Shown here: positions 18,391 through 25,571 of the stretch, piece after piece
Position numbering within the stretch: position 1 is the stretch's first letter
Layout: every line of letters starts with the position of its first letter
Origin: Bacteroidales bacterium
Lineage (GTDB): Bacteria; Bacteroidota; Bacteroidia; Bacteroidales; UBA932
NCBI GenBank assembly: GCA_017479265.1
Contig: JAFVCK010000069.1
Coordinates: forward strand, 1-58,550
DNA: 58,550 nt
Reading direction: 5' to 3'
The notes under the pieces: model-generated
Database searches by the model: none
What the model was told of the DNA's origin: nothing
Seen by the model: only the letters and a program-made list of their open reading frames with translations
Position numbers and translations under genes: made by a program

Positions 18391-18422
18391 CAAAATTATT
18401 CCAAATCCAAGGAAAGGACAAT
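18391..18422 (-). promoter_or_regulatory. Promoter of the barrel-imelysin-CcsBA operon
   Basis: On the minus strand TAATTTTG (18391-18398), followed by CA, is a good -7 box. ATTG (18419-18422) lies 20 bases upstream and matches three of four -33 bases. I see no clear Fur-box palindrome over it, so iron control is not shown by the sequence. Confidence 0.65.
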
Positions 18423-18521
18423 CGCAATAAATGGCTATTGTAGCGCACTGGGATAGCCACTCGGTGGGGGTTTACGCAATTACTTGGTATTGCCCTGCGG
18501 CATAAATCCCTATTTGTCGGT

Positions 18522-18553
18522 ATTGGCGGATGACGCATTTGCCTATATCTTTG
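18522..18553 (+). promoter_or_regulatory. Promoter of a possible small RNA upstream of the hemerythrin gene
   Basis: ATTG (18522-18525), 20 bases, then TATCTTTG (18546-18553) followed by CA: a well-spaced Bacteroidetes promoter. It lies nearly 190 bases before the hemerythrin start, which has its own nearer -7 box. Confidence 0.5.
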
Positions 18554-18557
18554 CAAT

Positions 18558-18668
18558 CGAAACCAAAACCGGGGTGCCATCCCATTCCCCGGGCCATATT
18601 AGATAATAGTTTTAGATCCTTTTAATTGTTGTAATGAAAGTTCCCTCCTTGTGAAAGGAGGGGCTTTC
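18558..18668 (+). ncRNA. Possible small RNA or structured leader
   Basis: The 370-base gap between the barrel gene and the hemerythrin gene holds no supported protein gene. A plus-strand RNA from the 18546 promoter would contain a CCGGGG/CCCCGG stem (18569-18592). It would end in a strong hairpin, CCCTCCTT (18643-18650) paired with AAGGAGGG (18655-18662), extended by AAAG/CTTT at its base. There is no long T-run after it, so termination is uncertain. It may be an independent RNA or a long leader of the hemerythrin gene. I recognise no known RNA family. Confidence 0.3.
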
Positions 18669-18713
18669 GCCATATCCCCATAAATTGGGATTTTCCATTT
18701 GCCGCATAATCAG

Positions 18714-18721
18714 TATATTTG
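18714..18721 (+). promoter_or_regulatory. -7 box of the hemerythrin-feoAB operon
   Basis: TATATTTG followed by CA, 20 bases before the hemerythrin start codon at 18741. No well-spaced -33 TTTG is seen, so an activator may be needed. Its position supports 18741 rather than 18699 as the start. Confidence 0.5.
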
Positions 18722-18740
18722 CAGACTGAAATACCATGGC

Positions 18741-19445
18741 ATGACAAAAAAGGACAATACCATATTTTCCGCCGGAATGAAACTCGCGGATATGCTGGAC
18801 ATCAATCCCGGACTGCTGTCCCTCCTTCTGAGGGTCGGAATAAGTTTCGGCTTCGGAGACGAGACAGTGGAGGAAGTATGCCTTCGCAGCGGGCTGAATG
18901 TCAATACCTTCCTGCTGATATGCAATGTATATACCTTCGACGGATACCGCCCCGGCGCGGCTCTCATGCACAAGGCCGAGCCGGGAGACATCGTGAAGTA
19001 CCTGCACAAGTCGCACGACTACTATCTGCACATGGCCGACGAGTCCCTGCTTACGGCTCTTGAAAAAGCAGTCGAGCCTTGTGACGAGAAGCGCAAGTGG
19101 ATGATACGCAAGTTCTTCAAGGACTATCGCGAGGAGCTCGCCAAGCATTTCGAATACGAGGAGAAGGTGGTGTTCCCCTATGTGGAATCCGTGCTCGGGC
19201 ACAAGGCCAGCCCCGACTACAACATACTCCAGTACGAGGAGAACCATTCCAATGTCGAGGAGAAGCTCAGCGACCTCAAGAGCATAGTCATGAAATACCT
19301 GCCGAGGGAGTGCTCGGACCATGACATATTCCAGGTGCTGTTCATGATATACGCCCTTGAAGACGACCTGCGCAAGCACACATTCATAGAGGACGACATA
19401 CTGGTGCCGATAGTGAACAGATTGGAGGAAAATGAAAAGGAATAG
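18741..19445 (+). CDS. Hemerythrin-domain (RIC/ScdA-like) protein
   Basis: A 234-residue cytoplasmic protein. The N-terminal 70 residues look like a ScdA/DUF542-type segment (LSLLLRVGISFGFGDETVEE, where a Cys pair is absent). A hemerythrin HHE domain follows with di-iron ligands in order: HDYYLH near 91-96, HFEYEE near 135, NHSNVEE near 168 and HTFIEDD near 212. Such proteins bind O2 or NO, or help repair iron centres. It overlaps the LuxR-type regulator by 14 bases and is in line with feoA and feoB, so a role in sensing or buffering iron or oxidative stress is likely but inferred. Confidence 0.85.
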   Translation: MTKKDNTIFSAGMKLADMLDINPGLLSLLLRVGISFGFGDETVEEVCLRSGLNVNTFLLICNVYTFDGYRPGAALMHKAEPGDIVKYLHKSHDYYLHMADESLLTALEKAVEPCDEKRKWMIRKFFKDYREELAKHFEYEEKVVFPYVESVLGHKASPDYNILQYEENHSNVEEKLSDLKSIVMKYLPRECSDHDIFQVLFMIYALEDDLRKHTFIEDDILVPIVNRLEENEKE

Positions 19446-20034
19446 CAGGAAAGTGTTGCTCATTGAGCCCTCGGCGGTGATTGCCCGGGGGCTTGAGAGC
19501 GTGTTCGCAGGCCAGGGAGAGTTCGAGGTGTGCGGCATCCTGTCAGACCTCTCGCACAGCAGCGAGGCCCGCATCCGCAACATGGCTCCCGATGTCATGA
19601 TAGTGGACCCGGTGGTGTTCGACTACAGCACCAGGGCAGCCGCAAAGAGTTATCTGTCAGAGCTTTCCTCCGCCATGACCGTTGGTCTTCGCACCACTCT
19701 TCTGGATGACGGTTCCTTCAAGCAGTACGACGAGGTGATAGGTCTTTACGAAGAGCCTGCCGCCATAGTGCGCAAGCTGCGCGGTGCGGTGGAGTCCCGT
19801 CAGGATGCTCCCAGGAGCGAAGGCGAGGAACTGTCTTCAAGGGAGAAGGAAATCCTTGTCTGCGTGGCCAAGGGCATGCTCAACAAGGAGATAGCGGATG
19901 CATACAACATTTCCATATACACCGTAATCACCCACAGGAAGAACATCACCAGGAAAACAGGCATAAAGACGGTGGCCGGACTTACGGTATATGCCTTGCT
20001 GAACAACCTTATAGACATCAATTCTTTCGAATAA
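19432..20034 (+). CDS. LuxR/NarL-type regulator with degenerate receiver
   Basis: A 200-residue transcription regulator. The C-terminal LuxR helix-turn-helix is clear (LSSREKEILVCVAKG then NKEIADAYNISIYTVITHRK, residues about 136-172). The N-terminal half has a receiver-like pattern with a possible phosphoacceptor in MIVDP near residue 60. The acidic pair at the end of strand 1 is reduced to IEPS, and the conserved Lys of strand 5 is missing (IGLYEEP). Phosphorylation is therefore doubtful. No histidine kinase is nearby. It sits between the hemerythrin gene and feoA with six bases to feoA. It may respond through the hemerythrin protein; this is inference. Confidence 0.88.
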   Translation: MKRNSRKVLLIEPSAVIARGLESVFAGQGEFEVCGILSDLSHSSEARIRNMAPDVMIVDPVVFDYSTRAAAKSYLSELSSAMTVGLRTTLLDDGSFKQYDEVIGLYEEPAAIVRKLRGAVESRQDAPRSEGEELSSREKEILVCVAKGMLNKEIADAYNISIYTVITHRKNITRKTGIKTVAGLTVYALLNNLIDINSFE

Positions 20035-20040
20035 ACCGCT

Positions 20041-20244
20041 ATGAAACTTTCGGATTTGAAAACAGGAGAGCAGGCCGTGATTGCCAAGGTCGGAGGACAT
20101 GGCAGTTTCCGCAAGAGGCTGATAGAGATGGGTTTCATCTCCGGAAAGAAGGTCACGGTGGTGCTGAACGCCCCGCTGCGCGACCCCATTGAGTACCAGA
20201 TTCTCGGATACAAGATTTCCCTTCGCCGCGAAGAGGCGAAATGA
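20041..20244 (+). CDS. feoA: Ferrous iron transport accessory protein FeoA
   Basis: A 67-residue SH3-like protein, typical for stand-alone FeoA. The conserved pattern MKLSDLKTGEQAVIAKVGG, RLIEMGFISGKKVTV and DPIEYQILGYKISLRREEA is complete. FeoA works in the cytoplasm with FeoB in Fe(II) import. Its stop overlaps the feoB start by four bases (ATGA), so translation is coupled. Confidence 0.95.
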   Translation: MKLSDLKTGEQAVIAKVGGHGSFRKRLIEMGFISGKKVTVVLNAPLRDPIEYQILGYKISLRREEAK

Positions 20245-22433
20245 TAGAGGTAGTGAGCGAGAGCGAGGCCCGCGAGCATATAGCCGTGGAGCATGCCATG
20301 GAGACCCTGGAGGCCACTTCGAACGAGAAGGAGGCCATACTGAGGCGGGAAATGTCGGAACTGGCGGCCGAGCGCGAGCATGAGATACGGGTAGCCCTGG
20401 TGGGCAATCCCAACTGCGGCAAGACCTCCCTTTTCAACATAGCCTCGGGCAGCCACGAGCATGTGGGCAACTACAGCGGCGTGACCGTGGATGCCAAGGA
20501 GGGACGGTTCCAGTTCAAGGGATACAAGATAGTGCTGGTGGACCTGCCCGGCACATATTCCCTTTCCGCATACAGCCCCGAGGAACTGTATGTCCGCAAG
20601 AACCTGATAGACAATGTTCCCGACGTGGTCATCAATGTCGTGGACGCTTCCAACATAGAGCGCAACCTCTACCTGACGACCCAGGTCATAGACATGAACC
20701 TGCGCACGGTAATCGCCCTCAACATGTACGACGAGCTGCGTGCCAAGGGCGACAGCGTGGACATGGCCCAGCTGAGCCTGCTGCTCGGCGCTCCTGTCTG
20801 TCCTACCGTCAGCCGCGACGGAGAGGGCATTCCCGAACTGTTCGACACCGTAATCAAGATTTACGAGGGCAGCGACCCCAAGCTGTCCCGCCATATCCAT
20901 ATCAACCACGGTCCCGAGATAGAAAAGAGCATAGACAGGATAAAACTTATGCTCCAGAGGGACCAGGACCTGCGCAGCCGCTATTCAACCCGCTACCTCG
21001 CCATAAAATACCTCGAGAACGACAAGGATATAGAGAGGGTGCTGTCGGCCCTGCCTTTCACGGAGGAACTCAAGGCGGCCCGCAGCGAGGAGGAAGAGAG
21101 GATACAGGGACTCATGCATACGGGTCTGGAGTCCGCCATTGTGGATGCCAAGTACGCATTCATACAAGGTGCTCTCGCAGAGACATATACACGTCATCTC
21201 GAGGACAAGCCCCGCCGCACGGTTACCGACAAGATAGATGCCGTAGTGACCAACAAATGGGCGGCGTTCCCCATATTCATACTGCTTCTGTATCTTATAT
21301 TCCAGGCGACTTTCACCCTGGGAGACTACCCCATGCAGTGGATAGAATGGCTGGTGGGTAAATTCGGCGATTTCGTGGCCTCTTTCATGAGGGAGGGATG
21401 GCTGAAGGACCTGCTGGTGGACGGAGTCATAGGAGGAGTGGGCAGCGTGCTCGTTTTCCTTCCCAACATATTGATACTCTATTTCTTCATCTCCCTGATG
21501 GAGGATTCCGGATATATGGCCCGCGCCGCATTCATAGTGGACAAGCTGATGCACCGCATAGGCCTTCACGGCAAGAGTTTCATTCCCATGGTGATGGGCT
21601 TCGGCTGCAATGTGCCGGCCATAATGGCGACCCGCTCCATCGAGAGTCGAAAGAGCCGCCTTATCACCATAGCCATCATCCCCTTCATGTCCTGCGCCGG
21701 AAGGCTGCCCATATTCGTGCTGCTGGCCGGGGCTTTCTTCCCCCGGCATGCCGCCCTCGCCCTACTTGGCATATATGCCCTGGGTGTGCTCCTTGCCATA
21801 GTTTCAGCCTTGATAATCAAGCGTTTCGTCAAGGATGACGACCTTCCTTTCGTCATGGAGCTGCCGCCATACCGCGTGCCTACGGGCAAGGCCATCTGGA
21901 GGCATACCTGGGAGAAGGGCCGCCAGTATCTGGAGAAAATGGCTACCACGATTCTTGTGGGTTCCATCATAATCTGGACCCTCGGATATTTCCCCCGCCA
22001 CGAGGGGCAGAGCACCAGGGAGCAGCAGGAGAATTCCTACATAGGGCAGATAGGAAAGGCGGTCTCCCCTGCCCTTGACCCTCTCGGATTCGACTGGAAA
22101 ATGGACATAGGCCTGCTTACGGGAGTAGTGGCCAAGGAACTGGTAGTCAGCACTATGGGCGTGATGTATGCCCAGGGCGACGAGGAAGTCCCCACCGATG
22201 AAGAAACGGCCGATACCCAGCTGCAGGCCGCCCTCGTGAGTTCGGTCTCGCTTCCGGCCGCAGTAGCATTCATGATATTCGTGCTGCTGTACTTTCCTTG
22301 CATAGCCACCTTCGTGGCCATCAAGAACGAAACAGGCAAATGGCGCTGGGCCATAGCCGTCTGCGCCTACACCATGGTCGTCGCCTGGGTCATGGCCTGG
22401 ATTGGCTTCCACCTCACGGCGCTGCTGATTTAA
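20241..22433 (+). CDS. feoB: Ferrous iron transporter FeoB
   Basis: A 730-residue inner-membrane Fe(II) transporter with an N-terminal G domain. There is an acidic helical extension of about 50 residues, then G1 GNPNCGKTS (from about residue 54), G3 DLPGTYSLSAYSPEE and G4 NMYDEL. The guanine dissociation inhibitor region follows, then the membrane part. The two Gate regions are present, including GFGCNVPAIMATRSIESRKS and FMSCAGRLPIF. Length is normal for a FeoB without fused FeoA or FeoC. It ends the operon; I see no strong terminator after it. Confidence 0.96.
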   Translation: MIEVVSESEAREHIAVEHAMETLEATSNEKEAILRREMSELAAEREHEIRVALVGNPNCGKTSLFNIASGSHEHVGNYSGVTVDAKEGRFQFKGYKIVLVDLPGTYSLSAYSPEELYVRKNLIDNVPDVVINVVDASNIERNLYLTTQVIDMNLRTVIALNMYDELRAKGDSVDMAQLSLLLGAPVCPTVSRDGEGIPELFDTVIKIYEGSDPKLSRHIHINHGPEIEKSIDRIKLMLQRDQDLRSRYSTRYLAIKYLENDKDIERVLSALPFTEELKAARSEEEERIQGLMHTGLESAIVDAKYAFIQGALAETYTRHLEDKPRRTVTDKIDAVVTNKWAAFPIFILLLYLIFQATFTLGDYPMQWIEWLVGKFGDFVASFMREGWLKDLLVDGVIGGVGSVLVFLPNILILYFFISLMEDSGYMARAAFIVDKLMHRIGLHGKSFIPMVMGFGCNVPAIMATRSIESRKSRLITIAIIPFMSCAGRLPIFVLLAGAFFPRHAALALLGIYALGVLLAIVSALIIKRFVKDDDLPFVMELPPYRVPTGKAIWRHTWEKGRQYLEKMATTILVGSIIIWTLGYFPRHEGQSTREQQENSYIGQIGKAVSPALDPLGFDWKMDIGLLTGVVAKELVVSTMGVMYAQGDEEVPTDEETADTQLQAALVSSVSLPAAVAFMIFVLLYFPCIATFVAIKNETGKWRWAIAVCAYTMVVAWVMAWIGFHLTALLI

Positions 22434-22531
22434 GCTGCCGGGGTTAGGGCTTTGTCCTGCCATTTTTGTTGTCTCTGCGCGTGTTGTCCCAAGTTTTTAC
22501 GTTTTTGACCCTCGTCTAACGAAAAATGTTA

Positions 22532-22539
22532 TATTATTG
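22532..22539 (+). promoter_or_regulatory. Possible -7 box of the Rpn gene
   Basis: TATTATTG followed by CAGTC resembles the TAnnTTTGCA boxes elsewhere in this window, with one deviation. A TTTG at 22504-22507 is 24 bases upstream, wider than usual. RNA from here would carry both hairpins described at 22544-22593. Confidence 0.35.
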
Positions 22540-22543
22540 CAGT

Positions 22544-22593
22544 CCGGTTCGCCACTCGCTGGCGGGCCGGGCATTCTTCACGGTGAAGGATGC
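22544..22593 (+). repeat. Two adjoining hairpins in the Rpn leader
   Basis: First hairpin: CCGGTTCGCC (22544-22553) pairs throughout with GGCGGGCCGG (22561-22570), counting two G-T pairs. The second begins at the next base: GCATTCTTC (22571-22579) with GAAGGATGC (22585-22593), one G-T pair. The second covers the upstream ATG at 22590, which favours 22623 as the real start. They may control translation or mark the edge of a mobile unit. Confidence 0.55.
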
Positions 22594-22622
22594 TGTTTGT
22601 TCAACCTCTAATTCTTACAGTC

Positions 22623-23582
22623 ATGACAGATACGACAAACCTCACCGCCAAGCAGATGGACCGGTACATGGCCATCGTAAACGATGCCGAGAACCTCCGC
22701 ACCCTCACCGACATGGAGAAGGAACATCTCGTCAGGAGCATCCTCAGTTCCACATTCCTCGACCTGCTGTGCGACTTCGCCTTCCACTACGTCTTCCAGA
22801 GAGACCCGGACCTGCTGCTGATGCTCCTCAACGACTTCCTCCCAGAGAAGATTGTATCCATCGACCTCGACCCCAACATGCTCGCATCCCCCGTCCCTGC
22901 CGACAAGAAGCCCGTCATGGATGTCCTCGCGCACACGGAGGACGGCCGGCAGATTATCATCGAGATGCAGCAGGAGAAGAGGAAGGCATTCTTCCCCCGG
23001 CTCTACTATTATGGCTCCAAACTCCTTTCAAGCCAGCTTGGAAGCGGGCAGGATTACGCCGGTCTCCTTCCCGTCTATGTCTTCTGCTTCACCAATTTCA
23101 AATCAGCCCATCCCGGGTGTCCCGAGGAGCAGCTGGTGTATGAATACCAGCACAGGGAGAAGGTTGGCGGCGCTCCGTTCACCAATCTCCACACGACCTA
23201 CATCTGCGAGCTGCCCCGCCTGGCGGCGAAAGCACCGAAGGACATGAATCCCGTTGAGAGCTGGTTTTATATTTTGAAAAATTGTAGTACCTTTGCGGAT
23301 AAACCGGAGGGGCTGGACCCGCGCTACGACAAGGTGTTCGAGGCTGCGAAGACCAACCTGGTTCCGGACAACGAAAGAATCAAATACCTTAGAGCCATGT
23401 TATCTGATTACGACAAGAGGACTATCGGCGAGGCCTACTTCGAGGAAGGGGTCAAGGAAGGGGTCAAGGTTGGCAAGGCCGAGATTGTCAAGACAATGCT
23501 GGCAAAGGGCGCGGACATAGCGCTCATCTCGGAATATACGGGACTTTCCATAGAAGAAATATCATCCCTTGTTGCACAGTAA
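22623..23582 (+). CDS. Rpn-family PD-(D/E)XK nuclease
   Basis: A 319-residue protein of the Rpn recombination-promoting nuclease/transposase-like family (PDDEXK_2). The nuclease core is seen as LLCDFAFHYVFQRD, then PVMDVLAHTEDGRQIIIEMQ with the D...ExQ catalytic residues near residues 100-118, then RLYYYGSKLLSSQL. The C-terminal part (from about 258) is a variable repeat-bearing segment ending in an HTH-like AEIVKTMLAKGADIALISEY. E. coli Rpn proteins are toxic DNases reported to be inhibited by small proteins translated from within the same gene. A matching internal promoter-like site and ORF are listed separately. Confidence 0.85.
   Translation: MTDTTNLTAKQMDRYMAIVNDAENLRTLTDMEKEHLVRSILSSTFLDLLCDFAFHYVFQRDPDLLLMLLNDFLPEKIVSIDLDPNMLASPVPADKKPVMDVLAHTEDGRQIIIEMQQEKRKAFFPRLYYYGSKLLSSQLGSGQDYAGLLPVYVFCFTNFKSAHPGCPEEQLVYEYQHREKVGGAPFTNLHTTYICELPRLAAKAPKDMNPVESWFYILKNCSTFADKPEGLDPRYDKVFEAAKTNLVPDNERIKYLRAMLSDYDKRTIGEAYFEEGVKEGVKVGKAEIVKTMLAKGADIALISEYTGLSIEEISSLVAQ
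23265..23295 (+). promoter_or_regulatory. Promoter-like site inside the Rpn gene
   Basis: TTTT (23265-23268), 19 bases, then TACCTTTG (23288-23295) followed by C fits the phylum promoter apart from the last -33 base. The patch is AT-rich (about 23264-23290) inside an otherwise GC-rich frame. It lies about 100 bases before the internal ATG at 23397. Confidence 0.4.
23397..23582 (+). other. Possible intragenic small ORF of the Rpn gene (C-terminal 61 residues)
   Basis: An in-frame internal start (MLSDYDKRTIGEAYFEEG) would give a 61-residue protein with the EGVK repeats and the C-terminal HTH-like helix pair. In E. coli, small Rpn products made from the 3' part of the gene act as antitoxins. 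Here it is only a possibility, based on the promoter-like site upstream and the domain border. No ribosome binding site can be judged in this phylum. Confidence 0.25.
23445..23468 (+). repeat. Two in-frame 12-base direct repeats in the Rpn gene
   Basis: GAAGGGGTCAAG occurs twice in perfect tandem (23445-23456, 23457-23468), coding EGVK-EGVK. A change in copy number would keep the frame and alter only the linker length. Confidence 0.8.
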
Positions 23583-23623
23583 CAGCCTTGGCAGATTGCC
23601 CGCATGGAGGGTAGAGGCCGCAA

Positions 23624-24928
23624 TCATATGTATATGAGCAGGTTCTGTTGAATCTGCTCTATATGTTCCTCCCGGACGCCCGCGTCTTTCGCAAAAGTTC
23701 TCCACTGCGCAACCGTGTCCCTTATCTCGGAAATGATTCCGTGGGCCCTTCGGATGCCCATGTGGTCTGCCACAGCGAGTAAATCCCCTGTAGTGAAATC
23801 TGTAGTTTTCCCATTCAGAGACAGTTGGTGATGACGGGTCCACTTCCCTGCGGGATTATAGGAATAGCACATATCGTACGCGGGAGCCAGTCGCCAGTGA
23901 CCATCTTCATCCATCAGGAAAGAGAAGTTTTTTGTATGGTCATCATGATTACGTGCGAATACGTTGAATACCATTCTTCGGAAGAGTTGCTCAAAGGAGT
24001 CGTAATGCAGCGACAACTGACGCAAAATACCGAAAATCTCCTCATAGGAATGTCGGCTGTCTCTGTCCAGATGAGCCATCCCTGCGGCAGTGAGCATGTG
24101 TATTTTACTTCCTGAGTCCGTCCTGTCAAATCGCTTTGTCATAAAGTGATGGCAATCACCCTCCGGAAGAAGTTTGCAGGGTGTCATCTGTATCTTGCAT
24201 GCATCTGCCATCCTGTAATAAGCGTACTCAATGTTGCCTATCCCTCGCGGATTGTCGGTTATCTCATTGTGCTCTTGATAGATACCGCCATCAAATTTCA
24301 ATAGCCAGTAGGAGAATCCATCAGGGGCCGGCACTTGCCCTGAACGGACCTCATTAGTGTCGGGATTCCAAGCAATGATAGCCTTTGGTTTTGCCCCGCC
24401 GGCCGATGTCCCGACTCTTAATATATCCAAGATGGATTTATCTTTCCTGATTAGTTTTTCCTGAAAGACCTCACGCTCCTTCAAGATGGAATCCGAGAGC
24501 TCCATCAGTTCGCGGATATATATTTCTGTTGATTCATTTACGCCTTCAAGTTGATGAGCCGGAACAAATTCCAACGCACCCATTGCACGTTTACCTACAT
24601 AACAGAGCCTGTCCAATGGGGTGATATCAGCCTCGTTCTTACCCTGTGCCGCGAACCATTCAGTCACAAGTTGATTGCCGAATCTATCAGGAAGAGCATC
24701 TGCAACCAGACCTGGGAGACCGTGAAAACAATGAGAAGATCTATGGGCGGGGAAGGAGAAAACAGAGTGGAATCTAGAGAGCGGCATTGTAAGCGGAGCA
24801 ACGTCTAACCCGCTGCGACGGAAAGATTCATCAAACTCAAAATCTGCGAATCCTCTTTCACTATCCCAGCTCATTACGCCCACCCGTTTTCCCCAAAGGA
24901 AGATTTCGACTACGGAGACCTCGTTCAT
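23624..24928 (-). CDS. hipA: HipA-family serine/threonine kinase toxin
   Basis: A 434-residue HipA, normal length. Residues 1-105 form the N-terminal Couple_hipA-like subdomain (LPDRFGNQLVTEWFA). The kinase part has the nucleotide loop and autophosphorylation-type segment GTSAGGAKPKAI near 171, WLLKFDGG, MTKRFDR, the catalytic NHDDHTKN near 326 and the metal site APAYDMC near 350. HipA toxins inhibit growth by phosphorylating glutamyl-tRNA synthetase or related targets. Its start is one base after the hipB stop. Its codons are more AT-rich than the flanking operons, hinting at transfer. It converges on the Rpn gene with 41 bases between. Confidence 0.93.
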   Translation of the reverse strand: MNEVSVVEIFLWGKRVGVMSWDSERGFADFEFDESFRRSGLDVAPLTMPLSRFHSVFSFPAHRSSHCFHGLPGLVADALPDRFGNQLVTEWFAAQGKNEADITPLDRLCYVGKRAMGALEFVPAHQLEGVNESTEIYIRELMELSDSILKEREVFQEKLIRKDKSILDILRVGTSAGGAKPKAIIAWNPDTNEVRSGQVPAPDGFSYWLLKFDGGIYQEHNEITDNPRGIGNIEYAYYRMADACKIQMTPCKLLPEGDCHHFMTKRFDRTDSGSKIHMLTAAGMAHLDRDSRHSYEEIFGILRQLSLHYDSFEQLFRRMVFNVFARNHDDHTKNFSFLMDEDGHWRLAPAYDMCYSYNPAGKWTRHHQLSLNGKTTDFTTGDLLAVADHMGIRRAHGIISEIRDTVAQWRTFAKDAGVREEHIEQIQQNLLIYI

Positions 24929-24929
24929 A

Positions 24930-25220
24930 CTATCTCACACGTTTGGGTTTTCTGCCTTGATATTTAAGCATCTGCATCGGCGTGATGCGTTGCTCGGGTA
25001 CAAGGAGTTCCAGATTATCCAAAAGGCCCAAGGACCTTAATACCGAAAGGAACAGGGCTGTAGAAACCGGTTTCCCGGATTCAATTTTTCCCAAGGTATT
25101 TAAACTTATGCCGGATTGACTCGCAAGTTCACTTTGTTTAAGTTCTTGCGAGATTCTGTATTCTCTGATTCTCTTGCCTATCTCCTTCAGGATGGCAGGA
25201 TCGCTAAGTCCAGTATACAT
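24930..25220 (-). CDS. hipB: HipB-like XRE-family antitoxin
   Basis: A 96-residue DNA-binding antitoxin. The helix-turn-helix is IGKRIREYRISQELKQSELA followed by SGISLNTLGKIESGK, residues about 13-50. The C-terminus is basic (KYQGRKPKRVR). HipB neutralises HipA and represses the operon. The reading frame begins at 25241, but that ATG lies inside the -7 box at 25239-25246, so the start MYTGLSD at 25220 is preferred. It leads the two-gene hipBA operon. Confidence 0.9.
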   Translation of the reverse strand: MYTGLSDPAILKEIGKRIREYRISQELKQSELASQSGISLNTLGKIESGKPVSTALFLSVLRSLGLLDNLELLVPEQRITPMQMLKYQGRKPKRVR

Positions 25221-25238
25221 TATTAGTTCTTTTGCGCA

Positions 25239-25270
25239 CAAAAATAAAAAATAAATCGCTTGTTTGCAAA
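25239..25270 (-). promoter_or_regulatory. Promoter of hipBA
   Basis: On the minus strand TTTG (25267-25270), 20 bases, TATTTTTG (25239-25246): both boxes match the Bacteroidetes consensus exactly. It fixes the hipB start at 25220 with a leader of only about a dozen bases. Confidence 0.8.
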
Positions 25271-25272
25271 TA

Positions 25273-25295
25273 TTAACGCATTATCTTGACGTTAA
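25273..25295. promoter_or_regulatory. Possible HipB operator
   Basis: TTAACG (25273-25278) and CGTTAA (25290-25295) form a 6-base inverted repeat with 11 bases between, immediately upstream of the hipBA -33 box. HipB proteins bind such palindromes to repress their operon; the assignment here is by position only. Confidence 0.4.
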
Positions 25296-25337
25296 GTGTT
25301 GCATTTATGCGAATAATCTATTCAAATGGTGGTTGTT

Positions 25338-25381
25338 AGAAGCTGTTTTGAAATGGTTGCCGAAGTTTCAAAACAGCTTCT
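25338..25381. repeat. Perfect 16-base hairpin repeat
   Basis: AGAAGCTGTTTTGAAA (25338-25353) and its exact reverse complement (25366-25381) flank a 12-base loop. The right arm recurs at 125-140. It is upstream of hipBA and downstream of a minus-strand promoter at 25572-25603. It could end that transcript or be an inserted repeat end. Confidence 0.75.
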
Positions 25382-25414
25382 TAAAGGTTAACCGAAAAAA
25401 GATTTCCCGAAGGG

Positions 25415-25445
25415 ATTGCAATGCGGGGAGATTTTAGTAATTTTG
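25415..25445 (+). promoter_or_regulatory. Promoter of the candidate small RNA
   Basis: ATTG (25415-25418), 19 bases, TAATTTTG (25438-25445) followed by CA. Spacing and -7 match are good. No protein gene lies downstream before the terminator at 25602-25632. Confidence 0.55.
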
Positions 25446-25571
25446 CATTCAGTAACGGGAGAATAAGTTGCATCAAATGGTGCAAGTTATTTTTGGAACA
25501 TAAACACCGTCCCAATGTACGGAATAGAGACGGAATGCAGTATGAATTGAGACATTTGCATTTCCAAGTTG

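Noticed and set aside
22623-23582. The Rpn gene as part of an insertion sequence
   Set aside because: I found no terminal inverted repeats around the gene and no target-site duplication. The upstream hairpins are local stems, not a matched pair across the gene.
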